Assembly: GCA_963971285.1 (NCBI GenBank) | Contig: OZ020257.1 | Location: 11,050,602 to 11,114,601, forward strand | DNA: 64,000 nucleotides | Source: Astropecten irregularis | Taxonomy: Eukaryota > Echinodermata > Asteroidea > Paxillosida > Astropectinidae | Direction of reading: 5' to 3' | In this document: positions 45,201 through 58,000 of the stretch, one piece after another | Layout of the letters: each line of letters opens with the position of its first letter | Position numbering within the stretch: position 1 is the first letter of the stretch | Translations under genes and position numbers: made by a program | Notes under the pieces: generated by a model | Told to the model about the DNA's origin: nothing | Seen by the model: the letters and a program-made list of their open reading frames with translations, nothing else | Database searches by the model: none

Positions 45201-45966
45201 AACAAAATATTAGCTTCATATTGATTCCGAGATACAGCCATTTCAAATTTACTAAAAAAAAACAACCTTTATTCAGCTCCGCCCAACCCCTCCTCCGGCC
45301 AAGTTGCATTTTCAACTTTGAGAGCCTATAACTTGATAACGGTTTGACCTGCTGTCCTGTATGTGTCTTAAACAATTCTAATTGTCTCACATTTTTTGCA
45401 AAGATTCCCATAATTAAACATTGTAAGTTGTAACTTGTTTTGCTTGGAGTAAGGAGGGCCTGGTGCGTTTTGATCCTAGCAGGATCTTTATCAAAGGCTA
45501 AATGACAAGAGGACAAGAACATGCAATTAAAAATACACATACTGTATATGGATGAGAGGATCAGGACAAAAGGGGTTGTGGACTGGAAGTTTAGAGAGAG
45601 TGGGATTGGCAAGTGTGGTCAGAGATCCTGCTAGGATCGGAACGCATCTTCCCTACTATTACTCCAAGCTTTTTATAATTTTCAGGTCATTAATTTGGCT
45701 GATGAGCAATTTGCAGCAGTTTATTACCTGTAACTTTTTCTATTTGGTCTGTATTGTAGAAACAAGCCTGCATGGCATTACGCAACCTGGTGGCACGATC
45801 TCGTGAATACTGCTCCACCATCCTGGCCTTAGGAGCCGAGCCGCTGATTCAGAGGGCCCGAGTCAGCTGCGAGGACGAAGCAAAGGCTGCTCTGCGTGAC
45901 CTGGGATGCGAGGTGGAGCTCAGGGAACTCTGGAAGGGAGAGAAAAATCCCATCATAAAGAGATGA
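39295..45966 (+). CDS. ARMC6: ARMC6, armadillo repeat-containing protein 6
   Basis: Six coding exons: 39295-39415, 41895-42551, 43190-43335, 43525-43656, 44495-44632 and 45760-45966, giving 466 residues plus stop TGA. All borders are GT/AG and all phases agree. The N-terminus ([19 protein letters not shown], then QQFESQG) and C-terminus ([20 protein letters not shown], with one conservative change) align closely with vertebrate ARMC6, and the length is similar (~476). Armadillo repeats fill exons 2-6, with landmarks [33 protein letters not shown] and [14 protein letters not shown]. Known: ARMC6 is a soluble, largely alpha-helical repeat protein conserved across animals, with no enzymatic motif and a poorly defined role. 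The start is the only ATG before the conserved N-terminus. No damage seen. Confidence 0.96.
39652..40693. mobile_element. Large foldback element in ARMC6 intron 1
   Basis: Imperfect inverted arms of ~350-390 bases (GGTAATGG ... ACAAGCAGGTCC at the left, its complement at the right) share GGAAAGAGGGCAGGGCTTT and CAGACCAGACAAAATGGCC. Further partial copies of the GGAAAGAGGGCAGG segment follow at about 40785 and 40903. Confidence 0.78.
45440..45672. repeat. Inverted repeat in ARMC6 intron 5
   Basis: GCGTTTTGATCCTAGCAGG (45465) is mirrored by CCTGCTAGGATCGGAACGC (45628), with outer pairing TTGGAGTAA/TTACTCCAA. A relative lies at 60300-60415. Confidence 0.65.
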
Positions 45967-46262
45967 GGGGAAATAAACCGATCAACAAGTTTGAACGATT
46001 CACGTATGTGCTGATATCTCGCTGTTGCTGTTATTCAATATTCATTTATGCGAACAGAAGACTTTGATGTAATGGAAGGCCAACATTTTATTTTAGGTCA
46101 ACGTTCACTCTGATTTGTCAGTAAAAGTATTTGTGATGTCTTGTGTTCCTGACAAACCTATCCAAATGGTTTGTTATGTGTTACTCGGTTGAGCTGTAAT
46201 TGTACTGTACTGAAACTACAGAGGCTTGCTTGTGCTATTCACACAATGTTGTATCATGGAGC

Positions 46263-46402
46263 TAGGAAGAGGATCTTATTATTATTATCTATTTTTGGTT
46301 ATGAAACCAAGGATTCCTCATAAGCGCCCTAGGCCGCCCAAACCACATGTGGCGAAAAGCGAGGAAGGCACCGCTATACCAACATGACTTGTCTGTTTAT
46401 GT
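46263..46402 (-). mobile_element. SINE fragment related to 51309-51582
   Basis: Shares ATGAAACCAAGGATTCCTC, a TTATTATTATCTATTT end and a head part CGAGGAAGGCACCGCTA with the larger minus-strand SINE. Confidence 0.5.
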
Positions 46403-46451
46403 TTGACAGATGGATCACAGCTTAGTGCTTCATCAAAGTTGCTACCAATAC

Positions 46452-46584
46452 CAGGGGTCGATTTCACCAAACTCTTCGTAGCTTGCTATCAATTGTAGGA
46501 CTTTTGATGCATTGAAGCCCTACATGGGATTGGCCCGCTATAATGGGTTTTCCTTCGTAACTTCGGTGAAAAGCGTTTTTCACT
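46452..46584. mobile_element. GGGGTCGATTTCA MITE, broken copy
   Basis: The left end GGGGTCGATTTCACCAAACT and the facing CTTCGGTGAAA place it in the family at 47343, 57333, 59607 and 62786. The right end is interrupted by the adjoining TTAA MITE. Confidence 0.5.
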
Positions 46585-47053
46585 GGTTTTTTATGGGACT
46601 GGGAATTTCTCAGATGACTGTAACTGGATCTTCCTTGATATTTTTGCCCATGAATCTGCATTTCTTTGACGAAAACCAAAGTATGATATTACCTTTAAAG
46701 GTAGTACCATACTTTGGTTTTTGTCAAAGAAGTACATTCATGGGCAAAAATATCAAGGAAGATACAGTCACAGTCATCTGTGAAAATTTCAGTCCCATAC
46801 GGTGCCCACTTTTTGAGAAAATCGTGAAAAACTACCACATTCTTTTCTCTTTTATTTTTGATCTTTTAAAAGATCAAAAAGATTTTCGGTCGTTGTTTGA
46901 TTCATTTCTGGATAAATACACCATTTCAGGCAGAAACGTTTTAACGGTAGGTTTCTATAACCACCATCGTCATACCCTAAACGTAATACGTAAATCTGTG
47001 AACATTTCTGTTTTGGTTTCTTACCAAAGTAGTAAGTATGATACTACCTGTAG
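46585..47053. mobile_element. Two TTAA-type MITEs head to head
   Basis: ACCAAAGTATGATATTACC at 46675-46693 meets GGTAGTACCATACTTTGGT, joined by one TTAA. The left copy is partial. The right one runs to GTATGATACTACC near 47050. Confidence 0.65.
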
Positions 47054-47342
47054 GGTATTATCTGACAACTTCCAACGCCGCCTCTCTTCAGATAGATTTG
47101 TGTATAGTCCTGGTTGCCATGCAAACTGTAAGTCATCGTCCAATCATTTAAAGAAAATATTGACACGTGGGTCTTTACCAACTGTTCACAAATGACGTCA
47201 TGTTTATTTTGTTCTTGCTGTGTGGTGTAAAACAGTTTTATTCCTGTGCTTCGACAAGACTGAAGAGTGAAATAAAATACTCTGTCTTTCATCCTAGTAA
47301 TTTCCCTGAGCAGTGTGGTCTTATTAACCATCGACAGCATCA

Positions 47343-47569
47343 GGGGCCAATTTCATGACCCTGCTTAGCACACACAAAAATTGCTAACCATGAAATGTCT
47401 GTCACAACCAAATGTCCATGTGTTGTGTATCAATTGTGATTGTTCTTTGGCTGTTGTTCGCAGACCATGAATATCAAATGGAATTTGTAATGGTGGTTTG
47501 TTTTTACTTGATGAAGACATTTTGTGCTAAGCATTTTTTTTGGCTTTACAGCTCCATGAAATTGACCCC
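47343..47569. mobile_element. GGGGCCAATTTCAT MITE
   Basis: Ends GGGGCCAATTTCATG and CATGAAATTGACCCC, then GCTTAGCA/TGCTAAGC inside. Confidence 0.75.
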
Positions 47570-48684
47570 AGAGCATGACTATTTTAATTAGTCAAGGAGC
47601 AAAGTTCGGAAAACCCTCTTATTAAGGAGTTAGCTCAATGCATCTATGGTTTGACTTCATAAAATGGAAGTTTATATACCATTAACAGCTTTGCTAGGTA
47701 GTATGTGGCTTCAACTTGTGGTATCACGTTTGAGAAAATGTGGTATCGTTTGAGGAACAACCAAAAACAAGAATAACTTTCCCACAATGCAACTGAAAAA
47801 GGGGCGTGGTCGTATTTTCTGCCCCCCCCCCAAGTCCTTGATATGTATTTTGGTGAATGATTATGTGATTATATCATTCATAATCCATTCACATAGAAAT
47901 AACATTTAAAAAATAAGTCAGAAGCAAGAGCTTAAACCCATTTGTTGAATTTTCTTTTGTTTTTATAATTTTTTGAGGGGGGGAAATACTACAAAAAAAA
48001 TTTGGGGATGTTACACAAAAGTGCTACCACAATTTGAGGTCACATAGTACCTAGAAATGTTCCCTGAGGTCTGCTCCATCAATTTCTTAAGTCAGACCTT
48101 AGATGTGGTCGGAGTTGAGAAGTGACATTTTTTCATGGTCCGTGTTCCTTGACTAAAACGTAAGGAAGAAAGCAACGTATGTTTTTCCTCGTGCTAATTT
48201 GAGATGCAGTGCTTGGCCTCAAAACCTGTGAGAGGTTGGTCCATTTTTGCTTTTGCAGAGAAAGAATGGCAGTATTATTTTTACCCGAGAACTCATCTAA
48301 ACAGACTGTCCATACCGGTTATACACCTTCGTGCAAGATGCAAAAAGTAAAAATATGTTACACTGATAAACTTTTGCTGAAATTGCTGTAACCTGATTAC
48401 AACTGATAAAAGAGCTTGTGTATTTTCAACGAAAACGAAACTAATCTGTGACGTCTTTCACATAATTATTATATGCACATGTCCGAGAATCCCAATATAA
48501 AAGAAAATTTATACTTCTAATTAATCAAGACAATAAATTTTGCTGTACAACTTGATAAATTTACCAAATGATTGATTTCCAAAAAGTAGAAGTCAAGAGT
48601 ACAATAGATTGTAAAAAAAAAGTGAGCAGCCGCGAATGGCGCCCTCTGTTGATTAAAACAAGAAACTGCGGTGGTGTTTATCGA
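47570..48684. other. Intergenic, no gene recognised
   Basis: AT-rich sequence with a C homopolymer near 47822-47832. No conserved frame or splice pattern was seen between ARMC6 and the next gene. Confidence 0.5.
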
Positions 48685-48803
48685 ATTTGTTTCACGCAAA
48701 GGATCATGAATCCTTCGGATCCGGATCCCATTTTAGCGTACCCTGCATAGGAGGTGGATCCGAAAAATGGGATCCGGATCCCAGGATTCGTCCGAAACAA
48801 ACA
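48685..48803. mobile_element. Short GGATCCGGATCC MITE
   Basis: TTTGTTTCACG and CGTCCGAAACAAA flank repeated GGATCCGGATCCCA blocks. Related to 55836-55950 and a half copy near 53600-53660. Confidence 0.6.
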
Positions 48804-48818
48804 GCTAGGCCCATCAAT

Positions 48819-48948
48819 GCACTACAACTCTGGCTTGGTGCGTGGTGCGTGGTGCGCGATTTATTCCTGAAAGAAACACGGAGTTAGAAGAATATTCAGG
48901 AATAAATCGCGCGCCATGTGCTGAGCCGGAGTTGCAGTGCTAGTGCAT
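48819..48948. mobile_element. Small palindromic MITE
   Basis: TGCACTACAACTCTGGCT pairs with AGCCGGAGTTGCAGTGCTAG, and an inner stem GCGCGATTTATTCCTGA pairs with TCAGGAATAAATCGCGC. Confidence 0.7.
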
Positions 48949-49092
48949 GAAGACCGCAAAAAAAAAACATTACCGAATTTTCTTTGTTTTATTTATTCAA
49001 AAGAGGGCGCCACACAAAAACCTGTGTTCAGATTAACTGTATAGACCATAGACATAAGAGTATATAGACTACATTTTCATTAAAAATGTTTT

Positions 49093-52000
49093 CTACTTTT
49101 TGAGCGAGTTCCGGTCCTCCATCTCAAATCCTCCATTTTGGGCCGACATTCCCGGTGCCGTTCCGTTGGCATTAGACTCGGACACACCGAGTTCCTCGTA
49201 GTAATTTTCGGACTCCACCTGGTCTGTTTCCTTGTCGTCTTCTACGGCCTCGTCGCAGCAAGAGAAGTAGCAAGTCACCACCAGCAAGGCCGTCATGATA
49301 GCGAGGAAACCTCCGCTCAAATAGCTGCCAAGGATGACCGTCTGCTCGTATGACGTCAGCCCGTGTTCCACGTCGGTTTTATCTGGATTCAAAGATATAG
49401 AAACAAAACCATCAACCTACAGGCGAGGATTTTGAACAAACATTCAAGGTAGAACTATCTATCTACATAAGCATGTTGCAACGAATCTTGAAATGGTCGG
49501 ATTTACAAATCCGGTACGACAAAACTACGAATAGGATTTACAAATCCGTTGTTGCATTTATAGATATTTGCGGTCAGGTTAAAAAGGCAGTATTTCCATC
49601 AGTGTATTGGTTTATTTGGTTGTTGTTTGTTAGATATGTGACAACAAACAACTTGGGATTAATTATTTGAACTTAAAGGTGGATGGAGGCTAAAACACCA
49701 CACCCGCGTTTACGTTCATGTCGCGAGCACCATCTTTAATAGACTGTTTCCCTGTCAAATTGTGGAATTGCGGGGGGGGGGGGGGGCATCGGTTGCGGTA
49801 CGTTCTGGGTGCTGCATTGGTCTAAACTTCTCGCTGCCATAGTTTTTGTCTACTTAATATCGACAATGTTGGAACTGGCAGCGAGTCTACTTGAGATTTG
49901 CAATTAATTCGGTACCGAAAGTAGGATTCGGATGATATGATTATAGAGGGCTTTTATGACATAGTTTCGTCGAATTCGTTTGATTCGTTGCAACAGGCAC
50001 TGCTATAGGCACTGCTTGCTTCAGAAAGCAAACCCGCTAACCGTCTAACCGTCTATACGTCTGGGTCTGGTACACGAATCGTCCCACACATCACTGATCA
50101 ATACCCGGTTTTTGCTTGAGACGAGCAAGTCTCTGAGGAAGCACCAACATGACAGAGAAATACTCACCCCTGATGCATTGCCCGTCTTCAGAGTCTATGT
50201 AACCGTACTGGCACTGACAGGAGAATCCGTTGTCGTTCTGTAAACACACCTCATATTCCCTGCTACACGGGTTGTCCAAGCAAGCTGTATAGCGTGAAAA
50301 ACCAAAAGAACAAAACCGCGTTTTGTGAGGATACATTGTAGTATGAGGTTAACTAAGGCCCGCTTCAAACGTCGAACATTTCGAATTCAAATGTTGGCCC
50401 AAGTTTGAATTATAGACACGGCAGAACTTCGACTTTTGAAGCAACTGCCAATTTTCTGCCGAAAGATTGACAGGGCTTGCCGCTTTTAACGGCAGAAGAG
50501 CTGCACGGCTTCAAACGTCGATTTTTTGCCGTGTCTAATTCAATTGAAACGTCCCAAATTGGAGTTCCCATACCCTACCATTTTAAAAGAGGGAGCGCCG
50601 CCTTCTCACAGAAGAATATTATAGCAATAATCATAACTCTCTCTTGTTGCTCAGCCATGTTCGAATTTGCATTAAGGTTAACAGAAAACCGGCGTTTGAA
50701 ACAAATGCCGGACTTCCGTCGCTTTTATGTCGATTGCAATGTATTGCAATTGACACGGCAGAAGTTCGACGTTTGAAGCGGGCCTTGGGTCAAGTACTTT
50801 CACCCTCCATGAAAATTTTGGAGTCTATGAAGTGGCCAATGTATTCACCAATCTGGTTGCTTATTGGACAGAACGCTTCCAAGGTTAGTAATAGACCTTT
50901 GGGTTTTACGGTCCCCCCATTTACCAATAGAAAAGAATAGACCATGCAATGAAGCTCTGATTTATGTTATAATTTCAGACACAAAAAACAGTCCTAAGGT
51001 GGCCCCTATTGAATAAATTGTAGCTATAGTGTAAATTTGTCCTAACTCACAGGCGATGCACCGGCCGTTGTATTCCATAAGGTTAGGCCGGCAGACACAC
51101 TTGTACCCAGGGGAGGCGTTCTGGCAGATTCTGGTATCATCGTCGGCACAGAGCGACGCGTCTAAGCTGCATTCATCGATATCTATACCGATAACGCAGC
51201 AACAGAAAACCAAATAAAAATGTGTAAATATTAAAACGCTTCTTTTCATTACAAATGAAATCGTTGACTCTGTTAGGTGAAACACACGAATGACTATTAT
51301 TTCCATGATCTATTATCTATTTCATGGTAATGAAACCAATGATTCCTCCAAAGCGATAAGCACTGTAGCTCGAAAGCCTGATAAAAACTATTAGGAAAAG
51401 ATGATGAGAAGAAGATACAGTTTCAGAGGTGGGAGGAAAACCCCAGAGTAATATTCTGGGTAAAACCCACAGAATCAGGTAGGGACTGAAAACCAAATCC
51501 ACTTGTGCACCGATCCGGACTTGAACCCGGGCCGCCAGAGGTGAAAGGCGAGGAAAGAACCGCTACGCCAGCCTGACTCCCCTACGCGTTTTGTAAATGC
51601 ATTTTATGTTGTTCGTACAACAGAGTCGATGTGAAAGTATAGCATAAATTTTATGCTATTTTAGGGAATATTATCCATTGCGATTTTATGCCATAAAATT
51701 ACAATGGATAATATTCCTTATACTAAAAGACACCTTACTAGTTCTGCTATTTCAAGAGCCGGTTTTAGAGTACTCCCTGGTCTAGCTTGTTCAAAGTTAG
51801 TCGGCATTGCAGTTATTTCAAACATCTGCAAGTTGTATGGCTTGCGAAAGTTCTAAAAAGTGGTATTAATTGGTCAATTAATACATGTTGTGCTTTGATA
51901 GTAACTATTTTGTGTATTATGTCCTGGAATGTATACGTACTTATGCTACAGTCTGGTCCTTCGTATCCTTCTGCACACGTGCAATGGAAGTCTTCTTGCG

Positions 52001-55000
52001 AGGATTGGCTGCACGTCCCGCCGTTCATACATGGAAAACTCGAGCAAAACCGTCTGCCTGAATGTATGCACGAATTTAGATGGAAATGTGATTATGCATC
52101 AACGATGCTCAGTGTAATGTATAATGATGAGCTCAAGTTGGTTTCACCGTTTGATTAGTACATTATATCGAGTGGAAGTTTGCAATGATAAAATGTCTTT
52201 CTTTTACGATATGTGATCGAGACAACCATCTTCAAAGCGTTATCTCGTTTTTTGCCATCCATGCGTTGTTTTCAAGGCTAAATAAATGTAATGCCAAAGT
52301 GCTTTATCAATTCTTTATTTGCTTTGTGATGTACCGTGGACTAGTGGTCTGGCGTGTCGTACTCAAGATATTGTGGTCAATTTACAGATTGTGGGTTCGA
52401 ATCCAGCCATGGGCTAATGGTGCTTGCGTTCTTGGGTAAGATGTTTTTAACACATTGCTCGACCTCTTCACCCAGGTGTAAATGGGCACATGTAAGGGTA
52501 GGGATGGCTGTGTGTGCTTGATTGGCCCTTGTGCGCTTTGCAGGCAGCCGGGGGCTGTATCCCCATTCAGGAATATTAATGGGCCTGATGACCAGAGTCA
52601 ATAGGGCCTAATGCACTGTAGTGTAAAACATTGTGATACCACTCCTGTGTATGGAACGCTATAAAAATACCTTCATTATTATTCAAACACAAATCCTCAT
52701 TGGCCGCCTATTATGTATAACAAATTCACATTAGTTAGTTTTCACATTAAATTGATGACATGGACATATCTCCTTACCTTTACATTCGTCTTCCAGAAAT
52801 CCGATATCATCTATTGCAATGTGGTTATTGGTACTTGCTGTCAAAACGTCAAATGTCACCTGTGTGTGTATGGTTAGGTTATTGGAAAACCGGTCAGCAT
52901 TTAAATCGGGACATTTTGGTCACAACCGGGAAGATGGATTATTTGATAATACAGTGAACACGGCGTTGTATGAATGGGAATTGTTTGAATATCTCTTCGC
53001 CTTTCTAGAATGTACGCTCTTGTTTGGTTTTGAAATCCATTTAATTAAAAAAGGTCACCGTTTACGTATCCATTTGTATCTAGTAGTGTAGACAGACACG
53101 CCCTCAGACTTAGGGGTATGATTCTGTAGCTGGGTCGTACTTCCGTATTATGTTTGTGCACAAAAATACGTTTGTGCCTCCCTCCCTGATCTACGCCCAT
53201 GATTTATTGTTTATTAAATATTTCTGTTTCGGGTTTTTATAAAGTTTATAAACAATTATAGAGCTAAAATTTAATATAGCTCTATGTTTACAATTCGTCT
53301 ATGTTTGGTTCGAAATCTGAAATTGATATGATTACCATATTGATACTGGTATCGACGTAGATTACAAGATTTCATAAATGAAGCCAGTTTAACTCATTTC
53401 AATTTTAATTAATTGAAAAGTGAACCAAGAAAAAATTGACTGGAGCGGGATTCCCACTTAAATTCAGTCAGTTTCCCTTGTGGTCGTTTGATGATCATTT
53501 CAATGTTAATATAGAAACGAGTGCCGAGGTAATCTGAGCACCATCTGGATAAAAAGACAGATCGATCTTTTTTATCCTTATAGCCATGGACATGGGCTGT
53601 TTGTTTCAGGCACGAGATCAGTAATCCTGCTGATCCGGATCCCATTTTAGCATGGACCGTGTATCTGCAAGATCTGCAAGAATATTTTATGTAATATTGC
53701 TGGCTTATATCAATGTTTTGCTTTTAGCATAGTTTTTTCCCTGTAAGTAATTATTTCTTTATATTAACTTTTATGATGATTTAATTGTATATTACTTACA
53801 GATGCTTTTGGTTGCGCTTTATAACTTTAGTGACTGTTTTTCTTTAATACTTCTCCTTTTAATTAGTTGGTTTAATTGAAATTTTTATTACTTTCTTGTT
53901 AATGTCTCTAATGTTGTTTTATTTGTATGATGCAATGTTTGTACTGCAGCTTTATATCACTGTTTTGCTTTTACCGTAGTTTTTCCCTGTTTTATAATTA
54001 TCTTAATACATGTATTAATTTTTGTGTAGTGCTGCATAATTTCTCCTGTTTGCACTTTTTATTTTTACATGACTGTTTTGCCTTTTACAATTTCTCCTTT
54101 AAATTGGTTTTATTGTTATTTTTATTGGTTTTCTTGTAAAAGCCTGTATGTAATCTGTTTTCATTTTAAACCTATGTCAGGGCCTTATGGAAGACCATCC
54201 TTTGGTGAATAAGTACCCTGGATAAATATCAGAATAAATAAATAAAATAAATAAATAAAAGATCACTGATCGTGTGCCGAAACAAACTTAACAGGTCCTT
54301 CATACTCACCCGATAGTTCCCGGATATCTCTGTGAGATCTACGGTATGTTCTACCCAACGTTCCGTGTCATCAAGGTCAATGGTGTAATCCTGAGTTCCG
54401 GAATCCGCACTGACAGCTATCTTCATGTCCCCTAGTACAGCGTTCTTGGCGTGGTAGTAGAATCTGAATGTGCAGGTCGACTGGTTGGTCCATTTGTAGT
54501 AATTCGGAGTCTGTAGATGGGCTCTTTCTCGACCAAATTCGTACCATATTGGGTTCCTGTTGATTATGAAATGCCCTGTGTAGCACAGATGTAAAAGATA
54601 AACTCTCAGGTGTTGAAATTACACAGGCAAAAAAGGTCCTTTAAGGTATAATACATGATTGGTAAAGGTAACAGAACTGCACTCACACTTTGTCTAATCC
54701 ACCATGTACATGAAATAATAAACATGTGCCATTTGAGCTCATTCGGATATCTGAGTCACGAGAAAATAGCAAAATCCTGACTCAATCTTGCCAAGATCAA
54801 AAATGTTATTGGTGTTTTGGTTTTACTCTATCTGGATAAATACACAATTTCAAGCGGAAATCTTTTAACGGTATGCTTCTACCACCACCATCTTTATACC
54901 CTGGAAGTTATTCAAATCTGTGAACATCTGTGCTTGGGTATATTACGAATCATGTAGTGTACCTTTAAAGTTGATGTGATCAACTCAATCGATCAGTGGG

Positions 55001-58000
55001 AGAATGCGCCGCGGCAGCGCGTTGCCGCATCTACCTTCGTGTGATACTCCGTCGGTCTCCTGATGGCTATTCCCAGGCAGCCACAGGACCATCCCAATCT
55101 CAGTAAAATAATATCTAATACTGACATAACTATGTCCAGGACGATACATGTATATGGAACAATTACCTGATTGGTTGTCCAGTGTGTGGTCAGTCAGTGG
55201 TCCTTTGTTGTTGTCCGACGCATTCTGGCCAGTCCAGTAGGACAACCGTCCGTCTAAATCAATCAAGCCGCAGGACTCTGGAAAAATACTGCCTCCTTCA
55301 CAGTTATACTCACTAAGCAGGACTGTAACAAGGCGAAAAAATGAAAAGCACTATCCAACTTTAGTAGTGATTTATTAATCTTGATGGCTTTTCTTTCTTA
55401 AAAAAGAAATCCAAGTAATAAACTGCTGCAAACTGCTCATCAACCAAAATAATAACCTGAAATACGGTACAATATTCAGGAGGTCGCCGCTTCGAATCCC
55501 GCTCCAGTCAATTTTTCTTTGTTCACTTTTCAATGACTTCAAATTTAGTCAGTTTCCCTTGTGGTTATTTGATGATAACCTGAAATGTATTAATTACAAT
55601 GCTTTGAGCTATAATGCTTGGAGTTAGGTGACATTTCGATCCAAACAAGATCAAATACACACAAGCTAAATCGTTTCACGTATGAGAAAAAGCTGCAAAA
55701 ATTAAGAGATTAAAAATTGATATAATGTTCTGGCATAGCCGTGATAAGTTCCGTCCCTAGCCCTTTGCAATATCAGACGGCGAGATATGTTACTTGTACA
55801 ATATTATATCTACCATTAATTTTGTTTCAAACACTAAGGGCCTGTTTGTTTAACGCACAGGATCTGATATTTTGGGATCCACCTCCTATGCAGGGTATGC
55901 TAAAATGGGATCCGGATCCGCAGGATTCGTCATAAACAAACAGGCCCTAATTGAGAAAAAAAAAAAAATTGAAATCATGTGAAATTAACATGAGGTACCT
56001 CCGGTGCTGAACTTCACGTCATTCACTGCAACGTATGAAGCATTAATGCCTGGAGACAGTGTACTCTCAAACACCAACTGACAAAGAAAACCAATAATTT
56101 GTTATGTACATGACAGTTTGAAGTTAATAAGTCTCAAAGTACTATGATAACTGACAGTGAGAAGACATTATTACATCAAGTCCCCTCTGCGGAGGACCTT
56201 AAAGGTACTATCATACTTTGGTAGCATACTCTGAAACAGAAATCTCCACAGCTTTACCTATAACTTACAGGGTATGGAGATGGTGATGGTAGAAACAAAC
56301 CGTTACATTTTTTCTGCCTGAAATGCTGTATTATCCACAAAAAAAGAGTAAAACCAGTAAACAAAAACAATTTTGATCTTCGGACGAATAAAAAGTTGAA
56401 CAATTTAGAATACCTTGGGCGTTCTTCACTGTTTTCTCAAAACGTTGGCATCATGTGGAACTGTGAATTTCACAGATGAATGTTACTCTATCTTTCTTGA
56501 TATGGATTTTGCCTATTTTGCCTTTTACAAAAACCAAAGTATGATTTTACCTTTGAAGAGATGATGTTTCGAGTATTAGGGGAAAGGGTAGACACATCCT
56601 TCTTTCCCAATGAAGAAGAGTACTTTCCATCAATTAATGTGTTACTCCTCATGGTGTTGACTCTTCGATAACCCTTGGTGTACCCTCTCTGTATAGTACA
56701 ACTCGTAATGTAACTTTTGACCCTTGGCTGTATCCAAATCTGTTGTTTAGAGCTAGAACCTCCATTGGAAATACGCGGCGCAGAGACCAAGACAATAGAC
56801 ATATATAGCCGTAGCTCTGGAATTCCGTTTCAGAAAATAATTAAGTGAGTCGAATCAACTGGAACGGTTCATTTAATCAGGTACACATTTCAATCATTTT
56901 GTTTCTCGGTGTTCTCATAGTTTTTTTGGTAGAATCCATGTTCAGGTGTATAGAAGAGGCACTGAATCGAAGCTGGCATTGAGAGCATTCTTGGTTTGGA
57001 CACCTTTGATCGTATGTGTGGGTGGACGGTCCTGTTCGTCACTCACCTGGAATGGCACTGGAGGGCTGAACTGCAGCCGGCCAGAGTCCTTCCAGGCCCC
57101 GTCTGAGAAATGACCCTCCGTCGACCAGATCTCGATCCGGGCTCCGTCCTTCCTCAGTAACTTGACGCTAAGTTTGCAGTCTGCAAGAATACATCAGGGC
57201 CATAATTCAAACGAGGGGCAAATATACTAAAATGGATTCCTTCTCAGGCTGAAGCCAATTTGGAGGTAGACAATCATGCAAGTTCAATGGCAAGAATCTA
57301 GGACCATCACTTGGCATAGATTTTCAAGGACTGGGGTCAATTTCACGAGGCCTTACGACCGATCGTAGTCCGGTAACGAAGGATTACCCATCGTATCCAA
57401 CGTTAGGCTGCAATGCATCATAAGTCTTACGATCGGTTGTAAGTTACGATGAGTTTGGTCAAATCGACCCCTGGATAGACAGTATGGGAATTGTCACCCG
57501 TGTTTCACTGATGCTGCGTACAGACAGGCTTACCTTCAGGCTTCCCGCAATGAAGAAAGTACTGGAAGTCAAGCAAGGCCACTATGACGTCATCCGTGGA
57601 ACCGTCCACCATTGGTGCCATCAAACTTGTAGTTGATGTGGTTGTTGGACTGTTTAGTCGCGCTATGGCGTACACTGGACAACAAATGCATGGAATTTAA
57701 ACGGAAATGGTTACGAGTTTTAGACCCAACTTTCATACGTCAGGGCTAATTGAACTCAGCTCCACTGCAGGAGCATGTGCTGTTGAGAGAGACATATCAC
57801 GTCAATGTATCAAACAATGGGAGAGCTGACTTAATATAATCGTTGCCTGGTTCCATCCACAAGGGACTTTTCGAATGAGCTGACAATGAACGCCAAACAT
57901 TTAATGATAATTTGAGAAGAACTGCTACTAAACCAACTGCTCAATCTTCATGATATCAACATTTGATCATACCACATTAATAGAAACATTTGTAATGCGC

